DNA of 64,000 nucleotides from Ignavibacteriales bacterium (GCA_003538625.1 DPRR01000029.1:62001-126000), one strand, 5' to 3'. Numbered from the stretch's first letter, positions 53,165 to 62,910 are shown. The notes: generated by a model from the letters alone, not told the origin. Numbers and translations: made by a program.

Positions 53165-54811
53165 ATGAAACTTTTCAACATATTCAGCATATTTATTTTA
53201 TTATCACAAATATTAGTTGCTCAGGATGAATGGAAAATTTTTGATTCAACAAACTCGCCTTTGCAATCAAACCTAATAAGAGTAGTTGAAACTGATAGCC
53301 ACGGTAATATTTGGTTGGGTACCAATAATGGGTTGTACAAATATGATGGTGTTTTCTGGAAAAATTATACAACCCTCAATTCACAACTACCTTATAATCA
53401 GATTGACAATTTTTATATGGATAGAAATGATAATATCTGGTTTATGGTTAATGCTTCGCCTTATCCTTTCTTTGTTAAATTCGATGGTGAAACCTGGGAA
53501 ACTGTTGATTCTAATCAAACTTGTTTCCCTGATCATTCCAGGTTGACAAGAAACTTTGTAGTTGACGGATATGGAACCAAATGGATAAATACATTTAGCA
53601 ATATGATTAGATATGATGGTTACAGTTGTATTTATTATGATTTACAGAGTGTTGGTATTCTTACCACTGATTGTAATAAAATTGATGTTGATGTAAATGA
53701 TAATTTTTTCTTCATATCACAAAACTACTCTCATTACACCGCAGGTATTGCTAGAACTAGTATAAATGGCTGGTTATATAATACATTATCGAGTTATGGT
53801 TATGCTCTAGATTTTTGTATTGATGAGCCAAATAATTTAGCATGGGTAAGTACTTTTAATACAAGTACAACAAAAGGCAATCTAATAAAATTAGGATATG
53901 ATAATTTACAGGTTTTAAATTCTTATAATGTTTATAATCCTACAAATCAAGGTTTGAAAATAAGTGGATCTTTAGTTTCCGATTTAAATAAGAATGTTTG
54001 GCAAAGTTATACTGAGGCTATGGGGGGAAATATTCAACTTGGCTTACTATGTTTTGTAACTGATGGTGAAGACTGGGTATTTTATGATACAACAAATTCT
54101 GCTTTACCTTCAAATAATATTAATAGCATTGTTGTAGACTTAAATAACGATAAATTAATTGCGACAGATAAAGGTTTAGCAGTATTTAATGAACTAGGAA
54201 TTAATTTTCCTGCTCAGCTAACAGAAAATGATAAAATTGATCTTGGAGAATCCATTATTGATTCATTGTCCATTAAAGAAATTAAATTATATAATACTAC
54301 AAGTAGTAATCTTGTAATTGATTCCATCAGTTTTAGTAATGAACATTTTTTTTCTGAAAATTCACTTCCCCTCAGTATTATTACAAATGATAGCTCAGAT
54401 ATTCAAATTGAATTTCAATCTTCAACGGTGGGGACATTTATATCAAAATTGACACTTCACACAAATCAGGGTATGTTTATAGTTGTTCTTAAAGCAACTG
54501 CAGTAAATCCAGTTAATGTTGATGATAAAGATTTTATGCAACTTGAATTTTTTCTATCTCAAAATTACCCAAACCCTTTTAATCCAAGTACAGAAATAAA
54601 TTATCATTTACCAGTTGCTGGTAATGTTACATTAAAAGTTTATGATGTTCTTGGAAATGAAGTTACTACTCTCGTTAATGAATATCAACAGGCAGGTTCG
54701 CACAATGAACAATTTACAATTAGCAATGTTCAACTGAGTTCCGGAATATATTTCTATCAAATAAAAACTGGTGAGTATTTTGCTACGAGGAAGATGCTAT
54801 TGCTGAAATAG
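53165..54811 (+). CDS. Secreted two-component-regulator-type propeller protein with T9SS sorting domain
   Basis: A 548-residue protein with signal peptide (1-18). The N-terminal region holds Reg_prop-like repeats (VVETDSHGNIWLGTNNGLYKYDG, FYMDRNDNIWFM, VDGYGTKWINTFSNMIRYDG, VVDLNNDKLIATDKGLAVF), as in sensor propellers. A beta-sandwich region around 360-445 resembles DUF1573/choice-of-anchor domains. The sorting tail is SQNYPNPFNPSTEINY...KVYDVLG...KMLLLK. It has no kinase part. It starts 26 bp after the previous T9SS gene, so the two are probably one transcript. Confidence 0.82.
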   Translation: MKLFNIFSIFILLSQILVAQDEWKIFDSTNSPLQSNLIRVVETDSHGNIWLGTNNGLYKYDGVFWKNYTTLNSQLPYNQIDNFYMDRNDNIWFMVNASPYPFFVKFDGETWETVDSNQTCFPDHSRLTRNFVVDGYGTKWINTFSNMIRYDGYSCIYYDLQSVGILTTDCNKIDVDVNDNFFFISQNYSHYTAGIARTSINGWLYNTLSSYGYALDFCIDEPNNLAWVSTFNTSTTKGNLIKLGYDNLQVLNSYNVYNPTNQGLKISGSLVSDLNKNVWQSYTEAMGGNIQLGLLCFVTDGEDWVFYDTTNSALPSNNINSIVVDLNNDKLIATDKGLAVFNELGINFPAQLTENDKIDLGESIIDSLSIKEIKLYNTTSSNLVIDSISFSNEHFFSENSLPLSIITNDSSDIQIEFQSSTVGTFISKLTLHTNQGMFIVVLKATAVNPVNVDDKDFMQLEFFLSQNYPNPFNPSTEINYHLPVAGNVTLKVYDVLGNEVTTLVNEYQQAGSHNEQFTISNVQLSSGIYFYQIKTGEYFATRKMLLLK

Positions 54812-54871
54812 CATCATTGGTTAGGTAATAGAACAATATCGTGAGTTTAAATTTTTAAAAGGCAAATTAAA

Positions 54872-56113
54872 ATGAAAAAAAGAATTTTAATACTTCTACT
54901 TTTTTTAAGTTCAGTATTAATTAATGCACAAAATTTTTTTCCACTACTAAGTGGAAGCAGATACCAATATAATGGATATCTGATTGGATCTAACCATAGT
55001 CCAATAACCTCATATCCTAAAATCTATATTACAGATTCTATAATAGTAGATCAGCATACATTTTATAAATTCAACGACCGTTTTTATAATTATGATACAC
55101 TGTTAAAAAAGTTATATACATACCTGGTAGATCTGGACACAATTGTTTTATCAATAGATTTTACTTTGCCAAAGGATTCTTTTATGGTGATGAGGTTTGA
55201 TGGTGAAGTTGCCAATTTTAAATCATCTGGTCAATATCTTGGTGAAGTTTTTGGGGAGTCTAAAACAATTTACAAAATTACAGCCGAACAAAGGCAGTAC
55301 CCACCAGCTGGGCAAATAATAGATTACTGGTCATTTGAGTTTGCCGAAGATATAGGAATGATCCATTCCTATAGAGATCATACAGAAATGTATCCGGGTT
55401 TTGAATTCTGGTCAGTTTATACCAGAACGATTAATTCTGCAAGAATTGACTCAATAGATTATAACCCTCACAATATTGAAGTTATGATATTAACCAATTT
55501 ACAGGATCGTCGTATTAGTAATTTCCCTTTTATATTAAGAGTTGGGTTATCTATCACTGACATTACTTTTCTTGATTCACTCTATGCAGATGTGGAAGTA
55601 ATCAGAGATGATTCTATTTTAGTTACTAGTAATCATTATAATATCAGTCCTACATTATTTCAAACACAAATTGAATTGGATAGTACTATTTTATTAGTTG
55701 GAGACAAGATTAAGATCAGGTGTGTGGCAACGGACAGCACTATTTTTGAAAATATTGCATCCAATCCTGACAACGGCTTTTTTGAATTTACAGTACTTCC
55801 TACTACCCCATTAGATGTTTCAAATTACTCCACAGATTATCATTTTGAATTATTTTCGAATTATCCAAATCCGTTTAATCCAAGAACAAGTATTCAGTAT
55901 GCTATAAGCAATAGTCAATTAGTAACACTTAAAGTTTATGATATTCTTGGAAAGGAAATTGCAACACTTGTTAATGAAGAACAAAATCCCGGAAACTACG
56001 CGGTTGAATTTAATCCAGTATTTAGCAATCAAAGCCTCACTTCCGGAGTATATTTCTATCGTTTACAAGCTGGTGATTTTGTTAAAACAAAAAAGATGTT
56101 GCTGCTAAAGTAA
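54872..56113 (+). CDS. Secreted protein of unknown function with T9SS sorting domain
   Basis: A 413-residue protein with signal peptide (1-20). The middle (20-320) is beta-rich and not recognised; it opens NFFPLLSGSRYQYNGYLIG, a start seen in many uncharacterised secreted Ignavibacteria proteins. The tail reads FSNYPNPFNPRTSIQY...KVYDILG...KMLLLK. Third of a row of T9SS cargo genes and followed by two hairpins that can end the transcript. Confidence 0.8.
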   Translation: MKKRILILLLFLSSVLINAQNFFPLLSGSRYQYNGYLIGSNHSPITSYPKIYITDSIIVDQHTFYKFNDRFYNYDTLLKKLYTYLVDLDTIVLSIDFTLPKDSFMVMRFDGEVANFKSSGQYLGEVFGESKTIYKITAEQRQYPPAGQIIDYWSFEFAEDIGMIHSYRDHTEMYPGFEFWSVYTRTINSARIDSIDYNPHNIEVMILTNLQDRRISNFPFILRVGLSITDITFLDSLYADVEVIRDDSILVTSNHYNISPTLFQTQIELDSTILLVGDKIKIRCVATDSTIFENIASNPDNGFFEFTVLPTTPLDVSNYSTDYHFELFSNYPNPFNPRTSIQYAISNSQLVTLKVYDILGKEIATLVNEEQNPGNYAVEFNPVFSNQSLTSGVYFYRLQAGDFVKTKKMLLLK

Positions 56114-56120
56114 TGATCAA

Positions 56121-56144
56121 CCTGCTTGCAGCAGGCTAGTTTTT
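56121..56144 (+). terminator. Hairpin with T-run after the T9SS gene cluster
   Basis: CCTGCT/AGCAGG stem with a 3-base loop, followed by CTAGTTTTT, 8 bp downstream of the last T9SS gene stop. Confidence 0.7.
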
Positions 56145-56153
56145 AATGTTAAT

Positions 56154-56190
56154 TGCTCAATTTGATTTTAAACATTGAGCATTTTTTATT
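56154..56190 (+). terminator. Second hairpin with T-run after the T9SS gene cluster
   Basis: TGCTCAA/TTGAGCA stem (56154-56160 and 56175-56181) followed by a six-T run. It backs up the first terminator and lies before the stop of the convergent deacetylase gene at 56202. Confidence 0.75.
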
Positions 56191-56201
56191 TACATTTTAT
56201 T

Positions 56202-57164
56202 TTATTCCGATTCTACTCCTGCAAAATCCATAATAGATTTTGGAACTTCAGGTTCACCGGCATAAAAACTTTTATCCACTTTGCGTGAGTAACCCCAGCG
56301 ATGCAGCCAGCTTATTCCACCTCTGCCTGTGAAGGTATCTTCAGATTGGTAGGCTGTATCTGTCAAAGCTTCCTTTAAAGAAATAAAACTATAATTCCTT
56401 TGCATCAATGCTTCCGCTAATTCATCAAAGCAATCAGCATTTATCATATTTGCGTGCACAAGGAGTATTTGATTTATTTCTCTTCCAAATAATTTTACTG
56501 ATTGATTTTCAAAGTAATTGGTTTTATCAATCATATAACCGACATATTCATTGCCAATTTGTTTCATTAACTCTAAATCATTTTTATTGTAAGCATTTTC
56601 ATAAGCGCGAGCATAAATCCATTCACCGTTATCAATAGTTACTGGAGCTATTGTATAATTATGTTCACTAAGAAAATCTTGTAAAGCTATTTTCTTCTCC
56701 AAAGAATTCCCTGTATGCAAAAATGGGTGTCTGAAGTAATGCAATTTTTTATTCTTTTGTGATAATAATTCCTTAATGATTTTTTCACCTTTTATTATAT
56801 CAGCAAAAAATGTTTCATTCTCTGTATTGTGATAATCAGGATGAGAATATGTGTGATTGCCAAGTTCTAAATCAGCATCAACCCAAAGTTGTAAAGCCTT
56901 TAATCTTGAAGAATCCAAAACATCATTTACATAAAGCTTGTACTCATTAACAAATCCAATTGCAGGAATGTTAAACTTTTTTATTGCCGAAATTATCTTT
57001 TCAGTTTGTTCAATCCATTGGCTTCCATCTTCAAGATATTTTGTATTCATCGGAAGATCATCAAAAGTAACGGCAATAAATCTTTTGATACTATCTTGCT
57101 GCGGGAGTGAATTTACACTAAGAAAAAAAATTAAAACCAATACAATAATTTCTTTGCTAAACAT
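56202..57164 (-). CDS. Polysaccharide deacetylase family protein, secreted
   Basis: 320 residues from MFSKEI at 57164, which has AAAGGA just upstream; a Met nine codons earlier lacks this. Signal peptide about 1-20 (IIVLVLIFFLSVNSLPQ). NodB-type motifs: FIAVTFDDLP (Asp pair), ELGNHTYSHPDY (the two metal His), YFRHPFLHTG (Arg and His) and LLVHANMINADCFDEL. Family members remove acetyl groups from chitin, peptidoglycan or other polysaccharides. Target here is not clear. Confidence 0.88.
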   Translation of the reverse strand: MFSKEIIVLVLIFFLSVNSLPQQDSIKRFIAVTFDDLPMNTKYLEDGSQWIEQTEKIISAIKKFNIPAIGFVNEYKLYVNDVLDSSRLKALQLWVDADLELGNHTYSHPDYHNTENETFFADIIKGEKIIKELLSQKNKKLHYFRHPFLHTGNSLEKKIALQDFLSEHNYTIAPVTIDNGEWIYARAYENAYNKNDLELMKQIGNEYVGYMIDKTNYFENQSVKLFGREINQILLVHANMINADCFDELAEALMQRNYSFISLKEALTDTAYQSEDTFTGRGGISWLHRWGYSRKVDKSFYAGEPEVPKSIMDFAGVESE

Positions 57165-57227
57165 TAAGAATCCTTTATTATTTTTAAGCAAAGTTAAATT
57201 AGACTTTCTTTAAATAAAATTCTTAAA

Positions 57228-58004
57228 ATGCACCTCAGACAAAAACTAGAATATCATTACAACGCTTTTGACAGAACTAAACTGGAGCCGGATCCACTCC
57301 AGTTTCTTCATATGTTTAATGATGAAAGGGATATCGAGATAATTGGATTGATCACTTCAGTTTTTGCATATGGAAATGTTAAGCAGATTGAAAACACTAT
57401 TAAAAAATTGTTAGTCATTTTTGATGGTAAGCCTTACAAGTATATAAAAAGTTTTTCGAGTGCACGTGATACCAAAATAGTACCAGGAATTAATCATAGA
57501 TTTTATACGTATGATGACGTAGCTAAACTTTTAATAATCCTTAGTAAAGAAATAAATAATCATACCTCAATTAAGAATATATTTCTAAAAGGGTACAATA
57601 TTTCCGATAATAATGTAAAAAACGGAATATCAAATTTCTCAAATTATTTTTTAAACTCATTTAATCATTCTTTTGGCGGAATATCAAATGGCATAAAATT
57701 TATGTTCCCTTTGCCTGAAAAGGGAAGCGCGTGCAAGCGGATGAATCTTTTTTTGCGATGGATGGTCCGAAAAGATGAACTTGATTTTGGGTTGTGGAAT
57801 GAAATTCCTGCCAGTAAACTTGTAATACCGGTTGATACACATATTGCAAGAATCTGTAAACAATTAAATCTTACAAAAAGAAAAATTGCGGATTGGAAGA
57901 TGGCGGAGGAGATAACGGGTAATCTTAAAAGGTTTGATCCGAATGACCCGATAAAATATGATTTTGCAATTTGTCATATTGGTATAAGAAAATTAGAGTT
58001 TTAA
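57228..58004 (+). CDS. TIGR02757 family protein (DUF2400)
   Basis: A 258-residue helical protein with family blocks DPLQFLHMFNDERDIEIIGLITSVFAYGNVKQIENTI, KRMNLFLRWMVRKDELDFGLW, LVIPVDTHIARICKQLNL and KYDFAICHIGIRK. The VDTH motif resembles the HhH-GPD core of DNA glycosylases, so a DNA-repair link has been proposed for the family. The C terminus stops soon after HIGIRK; some homologues run a little further with Cys residues. Divergent from the deacetylase gene, 64 bp apart. Confidence 0.88.
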   Translation: MHLRQKLEYHYNAFDRTKLEPDPLQFLHMFNDERDIEIIGLITSVFAYGNVKQIENTIKKLLVIFDGKPYKYIKSFSSARDTKIVPGINHRFYTYDDVAKLLIILSKEINNHTSIKNIFLKGYNISDNNVKNGISNFSNYFLNSFNHSFGGISNGIKFMFPLPEKGSACKRMNLFLRWMVRKDELDFGLWNEIPASKLVIPVDTHIARICKQLNLTKRKIADWKMAEEITGNLKRFDPNDPIKYDFAICHIGIRKLEF

Positions 58005-58034
58005 GTTTATTACAATTAAGATAAAAGATTTTAA

Positions 58035-60113
58035 ATGAAAAATATTTCAGAGGATACCTTTCCGTTTAAATACTTATTGTATTTTCTTGCTGTTTCAATA
58101 ATTATATCTGTTGTTGGATATTTATATTATCTGGACAGAAAAAATGCTATTGAAGATGAACTGTACAGACACGTTGCTACAATAAAAGAAATAAAACTAG
58201 CGCAGATAGAAAAAGAACAAGCTCAAAGAAAACGAACTATACAGGCATTTCTATTGCTGCCCGCAGTCGAAGATGATTTGAGAAAATTATTTGCCGGTAA
58301 AAATTCAGATAAAGTAAAAAAGCGTATTGATATATGGTCGGGTGAACTTAAAAAAGATTTTGAATTTGTTAGCCTGAATATATTTAATACAAATGCGGAT
58401 TTACTTTTTACAACAGACAGTACGAAAAGCATTTATGATAATTATCTTAAACACGAATTAAAAGTACTGATGCAAACTGAAACTTCACAATTATCAAATC
58501 TTTACCTTGGGGAAAATAAAAACCTGCTTCAAGCCATAATTTCCCCTGTAAAAAGTTCTAAAGGTATTCTGGGATATATCTGGACTGAAGTTTCATTTTT
58601 CGAATACTTACATCCAATTATTTCATACACGAAACAGGAAACTGAAGACGTTGAGTATATTTTACTAAAGAAGCAAAGTGATTTAGGATTTATTTTAAAA
58701 GACGTTAATGAAAATAATCGATTTACTATTCGGACTATTCCGATAAGTAAAAAAGATAAAACTGAACTTGAATCATTTATCAAAGGCAAGGAATTTTTTA
58801 AAGATGCAAAATTTAAAGGCTCCAAAATTTTTGCTTCAGTAAATGATATTCCCGGCACTGACTGGATTTTACTGGCTAAGATCGACCAGGAAAAAGTTAT
58901 TCAGTCAACAAAAAATGCGGCAATGCTGGCATCATTTATTTCAATATTACTTATTGTGCTTTCTGCAAGTATAACTTACGCAATCTGGAAGCGAAGCCGA
59001 TTACATTTCTTAACCCGCACTTTTAATTTAAGAAAAGAAAAAGATGCTATAAGCGAACGGTATACATCACTAACCAAGTATGCTAATGATATGATACTTA
59101 GCACTGATAAGAATGGCAAAATACTAGAGGCTAATCAAAAAGCATTTGATACATATGGTTATCCAAAATCCGAACTGTTAAAAATGGATTTACTTGATCT
59201 AAGTTATGACAGGAAAAAAGACATCGGAGTAATATTTTCATCCATTAATAATCCGGATGGTATTCTGTTTGAAACTAATCATAAAAGAAAAAATGGCACG
59301 ATGATTCCGGTTGAAATAAGTGCTAAGCTTATAAAACATGGTGATGAAGAAACACTATTAGCAATTATCCGTGATAACACAGAAAGAAAAAAACTGGAAC
59401 TTGATTTAATACTCGCAAAAGATAAAGCGGAAGAGATGGATAGACTGAAGACTACTTTCCTTTCAAATATGAGTCACGAACTTAATACTCCTATGAGCGG
59501 TATAATAGGATTTTCAGAATTATTACTTTCAGAAATGGATAATAAAAATCATCGTGAGATGGCAAAGATAATTCATAAAAGTGGAAAAAGATTAAATGAA
59601 ACTCTTAATTCAATACTGGATCTTTCCAAAATTGAATCTCAGAAACTTGAGTTAAAATTTAGTGCGATTGATCTGGTAACATTAATTCAGGAATGCAAAT
59701 ATGCTTTTTCTGACCAGGTGAATAAAAAAGGATTAAGTATTCATGTTAGTATTGATCAGGATAAGATTTTTGTTAACACCGATCAAGGGATACTTCATAA
59801 AGTACTTTGCAACATCATCGATAATTCTGTTAAATACACAGTTGATGGAGAAATTAATATCAGCACAGATGAAGATGAAAAGAACGTAAAGATTAGAGTG
59901 ACAGACACTGGTATCGGAATACCTGAAGAGAATCTGAATCAGATCTTTGAACCTTTCAGACAGGGAAGTGAAGGACTTAACAGAAAATATGAGGGTATGG
60001 GTCTGGGCTTAACAATTACAAAAAAATTTGTAGAGATTCTTGGCGGTAGATTAAATATCAAAAGTGAAAAAGGTAAAGGAACCACAATGGATATTATACT
60101 TCCGAAAAAATAG
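58035..60113 (+). CDS. Membrane sensor histidine kinase with PAS domain
   Basis: A 692-residue protein: membrane span ~14-33, an extracytoplasmic double-Cache-like sensor (~35-290), second span ~298-317 and a PAS domain (~345-455, NDMILSTDKNGKILEANQKAFDTYGYPKSELL). HisKA follows with His481 in SNMSHELNTPMSG, then HATPase with N-box NIIDNSVKYT, DTGIGIPEENL and GMGLGLTI. Autophosphorylation at His481 passes a signal to a response regulator, none of which lies next to it. It begins 30 bp after the TIGR02757 gene, so the two may be co-transcribed. Confidence 0.92.
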   Translation: MKNISEDTFPFKYLLYFLAVSIIISVVGYLYYLDRKNAIEDELYRHVATIKEIKLAQIEKEQAQRKRTIQAFLLLPAVEDDLRKLFAGKNSDKVKKRIDIWSGELKKDFEFVSLNIFNTNADLLFTTDSTKSIYDNYLKHELKVLMQTETSQLSNLYLGENKNLLQAIISPVKSSKGILGYIWTEVSFFEYLHPIISYTKQETEDVEYILLKKQSDLGFILKDVNENNRFTIRTIPISKKDKTELESFIKGKEFFKDAKFKGSKIFASVNDIPGTDWILLAKIDQEKVIQSTKNAAMLASFISILLIVLSASITYAIWKRSRLHFLTRTFNLRKEKDAISERYTSLTKYANDMILSTDKNGKILEANQKAFDTYGYPKSELLKMDLLDLSYDRKKDIGVIFSSINNPDGILFETNHKRKNGTMIPVEISAKLIKHGDEETLLAIIRDNTERKKLELDLILAKDKAEEMDRLKTTFLSNMSHELNTPMSGIIGFSELLLSEMDNKNHREMAKIIHKSGKRLNETLNSILDLSKIESQKLELKFSAIDLVTLIQECKYAFSDQVNKKGLSIHVSIDQDKIFVNTDQGILHKVLCNIIDNSVKYTVDGEINISTDEDEKNVKIRVTDTGIGIPEENLNQIFEPFRQGSEGLNRKYEGMGLGLTITKKFVEILGGRLNIKSEKGKGTTMDIILPKK

Positions 60114-60269
60114 TATGTTTATAAAACTTCAAAGTGTAAATTTATCTTCTTAAAAAGATAAAATAAGTGTTGAGAATGATACACATTCCTGCTTAACTTT
60201 ATCCCACTATTTTTAGAGAAAATGTGGCTCTAACCACAATTTTAATTGCTCAGTAATAGGAGAAAAAAA

Positions 60270-62222
60270 ATGGCAGAGCAAAAACCATTTGTCCCTTTTG
60301 TCTCACCTGAAACCAATATGGCGGAATTTACTATTCGTGCTCTTATAATAGGATTAGTACTTGCCGTTGTACTTGGTGCCGCAAACGCTTACTTAGGATT
60401 AAAAGCCGGAATGACAATAGCAGCAACTTACCCAGCTGCAGTTATTGGAATGGCTTTAATCAAAATAATGAAAGGATCTATACTGGAAGAAAATTTTACC
60501 AGAACGGTTGGTTCGATAGGTGAATCAATTGCTGCCGGGGCGATTTTCACTCTACCGGCATTCTTTATAGCCGGAATCTGGAATCCATTTTTTACACCAG
60601 GTAATTATATGATTTCTGCCGCAATTATGGTTGCGGGTGGTATTCTTGGAATTATGTTTGTTGCATTGCTAAGAAGAGTAATGGTTGAAGATGTTGAACT
60701 TCCATTTCCGGAATCTGTTGCTGCTGCAGAAATTCACAAAGCAGGCAGACACGGCGGAGGCGGATCAAAATTTTTGTTTAGTGCAATGGGAATAGGCGCT
60801 GTTATTCAATCGTTAGGACAATTTAAATTATTTGCAACTTCGTGGGATAAGTTATTTTCACTTGGTAAAGGAAATTTACTTTTTAAATCACCGGATGTTA
60901 GTCCTGCGTATATGGGTGTTGGATATATCATTGGTCCACGTTTAGCTGCACTTAACTTTAGCGGCGGCGTATTAGCCTGGGGATTGTTAACACCAATGAT
61001 AGCCTATTTTAAATATTATAATCAGGAACTGCCTGCAGATTTTGATTGGGCAGCTACAATGGTAACGGTTTGGAAAGATTACGTTAGACCGATTGCAATA
61101 GGCGGAATGTTAGTTGGCGCAGGGTTTACTTTATGGAAAATGAGAAAGAGTCTTGCAACCGGTATAGCTCGTTCTGTTGGCGATGTTAAAAAGGCCGCAA
61201 CCGGTGAGCACACTGAAATAAGAACTGAAAAAGATATTAATTTTAAATGGATAATGATCGGAATTTTTGGAACCGCAGTTGCAACATTTTTTATTTACAA
61301 TTATTTCGCACAAAATATTGTTGCAGCATTAGTTGCCACAGTTGTAATGATTGTTGCGGGATTTTTCTTTGCCGCAGTTTCGGGTTACTTAGTTGGTATA
61401 ATCGGCTCATCAAATAATCCAATTAGCGGATTAACATTATCAACCTTAGTTGTGGCTGCAATTTTAATGGTTGCACTTGGGATGAAGGGAACACAGGGAG
61501 TTGCGGCTGTTCTTGGTGTAGCAGCTGTTGTTTGCGTTGCTGCTGCAGTTGCTGGCGAAATGCTGCAGGATCTTAAAGCCGGACATTTTCTCGGAGGTAC
61601 TCCCTGGAAAATGCAGGTTGGAGATATAATAGGTGTAGTTGTTTCTGCCTCAGTTATGTTTATTCCACTTTTAATTTTACACGAAGGTGATATTAAAATG
61701 GGTGGAACAGGATTCGGTGGCGATAAACTTCCTGCACCTCAAGCAAGTTTAATGGCTATTCTTTCAAAAGGAATTGTTGCCGGTGATATGGAATGGATTT
61801 TAATTTTTGTTGGAATGTTAATGGGCGTTGCATTTATTTTAATGAATGTTAAAAGTCCTATGCTTGTAAGCGTTGGAATGTATTTACCACTGGGAACTAC
61901 ATTTGCAATTTTCGTAGGCGGTATGATCAAAGGTATAGTCGAAAAAGTTAATGCTAAGAAAAACTTTAATGACGCGCAGAAATCACGCGTTGAGAATAAT
62001 GGAGTATTGCTTGCTGCAGGATTGATTGCAGGTGAGGCGCTCATTGGGCTTCTGTTTGCAGGACTCGCGTTTGGAGAAATTAAACTTTTTGAATTTACAG
62101 CAAACCCATCGTTTATTGTAAGTTTATTTGTATTTGCATTTATCGGCTGGCTATTGATTAAAATACCTGTTAACAATGCTGGTAAACCGGATGATCCGGC
62201 ACCACCGCAGGTTTCTATGTAA
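60270..62222 (+). CDS. OPT family oligopeptide transporter
   Basis: 650 residues from MAEQKPF at 60270, with TAGGAG ahead; a TTG at 60246 is less likely. About sixteen membrane spans. Early blocks FTIRALIIGLVLAVVLGAANAYLGLKAGMTIAATYPAAVIGMAL and RTVGSIGESIAAGAIFTLPAF are typical of the prokaryotic OPT family. NPISGLTLSTLVVAAILMVALGMKG and the C-terminal LVSVGMYLPLGTTFAIFVGGMIKG also match. It imports peptides with protons. A dipeptidase gene 690 bp further on the same strand is functionally compatible. Confidence 0.93.
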   Translation: MAEQKPFVPFVSPETNMAEFTIRALIIGLVLAVVLGAANAYLGLKAGMTIAATYPAAVIGMALIKIMKGSILEENFTRTVGSIGESIAAGAIFTLPAFFIAGIWNPFFTPGNYMISAAIMVAGGILGIMFVALLRRVMVEDVELPFPESVAAAEIHKAGRHGGGGSKFLFSAMGIGAVIQSLGQFKLFATSWDKLFSLGKGNLLFKSPDVSPAYMGVGYIIGPRLAALNFSGGVLAWGLLTPMIAYFKYYNQELPADFDWAATMVTVWKDYVRPIAIGGMLVGAGFTLWKMRKSLATGIARSVGDVKKAATGEHTEIRTEKDINFKWIMIGIFGTAVATFFIYNYFAQNIVAALVATVVMIVAGFFFAAVSGYLVGIIGSSNNPISGLTLSTLVVAAILMVALGMKGTQGVAAVLGVAAVVCVAAAVAGEMLQDLKAGHFLGGTPWKMQVGDIIGVVVSASVMFIPLLILHEGDIKMGGTGFGGDKLPAPQASLMAILSKGIVAGDMEWILIFVGMLMGVAFILMNVKSPMLVSVGMYLPLGTTFAIFVGGMIKGIVEKVNAKKNFNDAQKSRVENNGVLLAAGLIAGEALIGLLFAGLAFGEIKLFEFTANPSFIVSLFVFAFIGWLLIKIPVNNAGKPDDPAPPQVSM

Positions 62223-62526
62223 TTAACTCACATTACGCAAGTGTTTTTGAACAGTTATTCAAATCGTAGAGCAGACTTAAGTCTGCTTTACGAATTTAGA
62301 GTAAAAACTAGTTTTGTGCGTAACGTGAGAAATTAATTAGATTTAAATATTTGTAAAGAATAAATGTTTATTGAAAAGTGAATATTATTAATGTTTATGA
62401 TAGTATTCCAAAGTCATCTTTAGCGAAGTCGAAGGATGACGGTTGCCCAATTATTTTATTTAAGTGTCACACTTCGACTTCGCTCTGTGTGACATTGATT
62501 TTTTTTAAGACAAGTTCTACACTTTT
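62223..62526. repeat. Repeat-filled intergenic region
   Basis: 304 bp with no convincing gene. It holds a nested inverted repeat: outer arms CTCACATTACGCA (62227-62239) and TGCGTAACGTGAG (62317-62329), and inner palindrome AGCAGACTTAAGTCTGCT (62270-62287) in a larger 62261-62297 foldback. Two more foldbacks follow: GTCATCTTT...GGATGAC (62413-62440) and TGTCACAC...GTGTGACA (62465-62494), both carrying CTTCGACTTCGC or its complement. A 61-codon frame across it is a by-product of the repeats. Confidence 0.75.
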
Positions 62527-62898
62527 ATGGCATTATCATTTAATGAGCGAAAAAAAATATTAAAGAGTATTAATACACTTGATCTTACACCGATAAAACT
62601 TTATTCTGAGGTGGCGGATCAGGATGACCTGGTAACTGTAATAGTTCCAAAATTTAAGAACAAGATTGTCGTAAAATTAATCTCACCAAAACTTAAGAGT
62701 GATCACTTTAAAATAAAGTTGGATAAATTCGGCTCTGCTGTCTGGTCAAAGATTAATGGTAAGACAAGAGTTGATCAGATAATAAAAGATTTAAAGAAAA
62801 AATTTGGTGATGATATTCTGGAAGAACACGAAAGAACTACAAAATTCATTTTTCAACTTTACGAACAGGGATTCATTTCATTTAAAGAAATAAACTAA
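62527..62898 (+). CDS. PqqD-like peptide-recognition protein
   Basis: A 123-residue protein whose C-terminal 80 residues match the PqqD fold: KLDKFGSAVWSKINGKTRVDQIIKDLKKKFGDDILEEHERTTKFIFQLYEQGFISF. PqqD-type proteins bind precursor peptides for radical SAM enzymes. The first ~45 residues (FNERKKILKSINTLDLTPIKLYSEVADQDDL) are an added segment. No peptide or radical SAM gene is next to it; the next gene, a dipeptidase, starts 13 bp later. It may work with a distant partner or have a different role. Confidence 0.82.
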   Translation: MALSFNERKKILKSINTLDLTPIKLYSEVADQDDLVTVIVPKFKNKIVVKLISPKLKSDHFKIKLDKFGSAVWSKINGKTRVDQIIKDLKKKFGDDILEEHERTTKFIFQLYEQGFISFKEIN

Positions 62899-62910
62899 AA
62901 GGAGTATGTT

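Noticed and set aside
62378..62563. 61-codon + frame upstream of the PqqD-like gene
   Set aside because: It is translated mostly from palindromic repeats and overlaps the real start.
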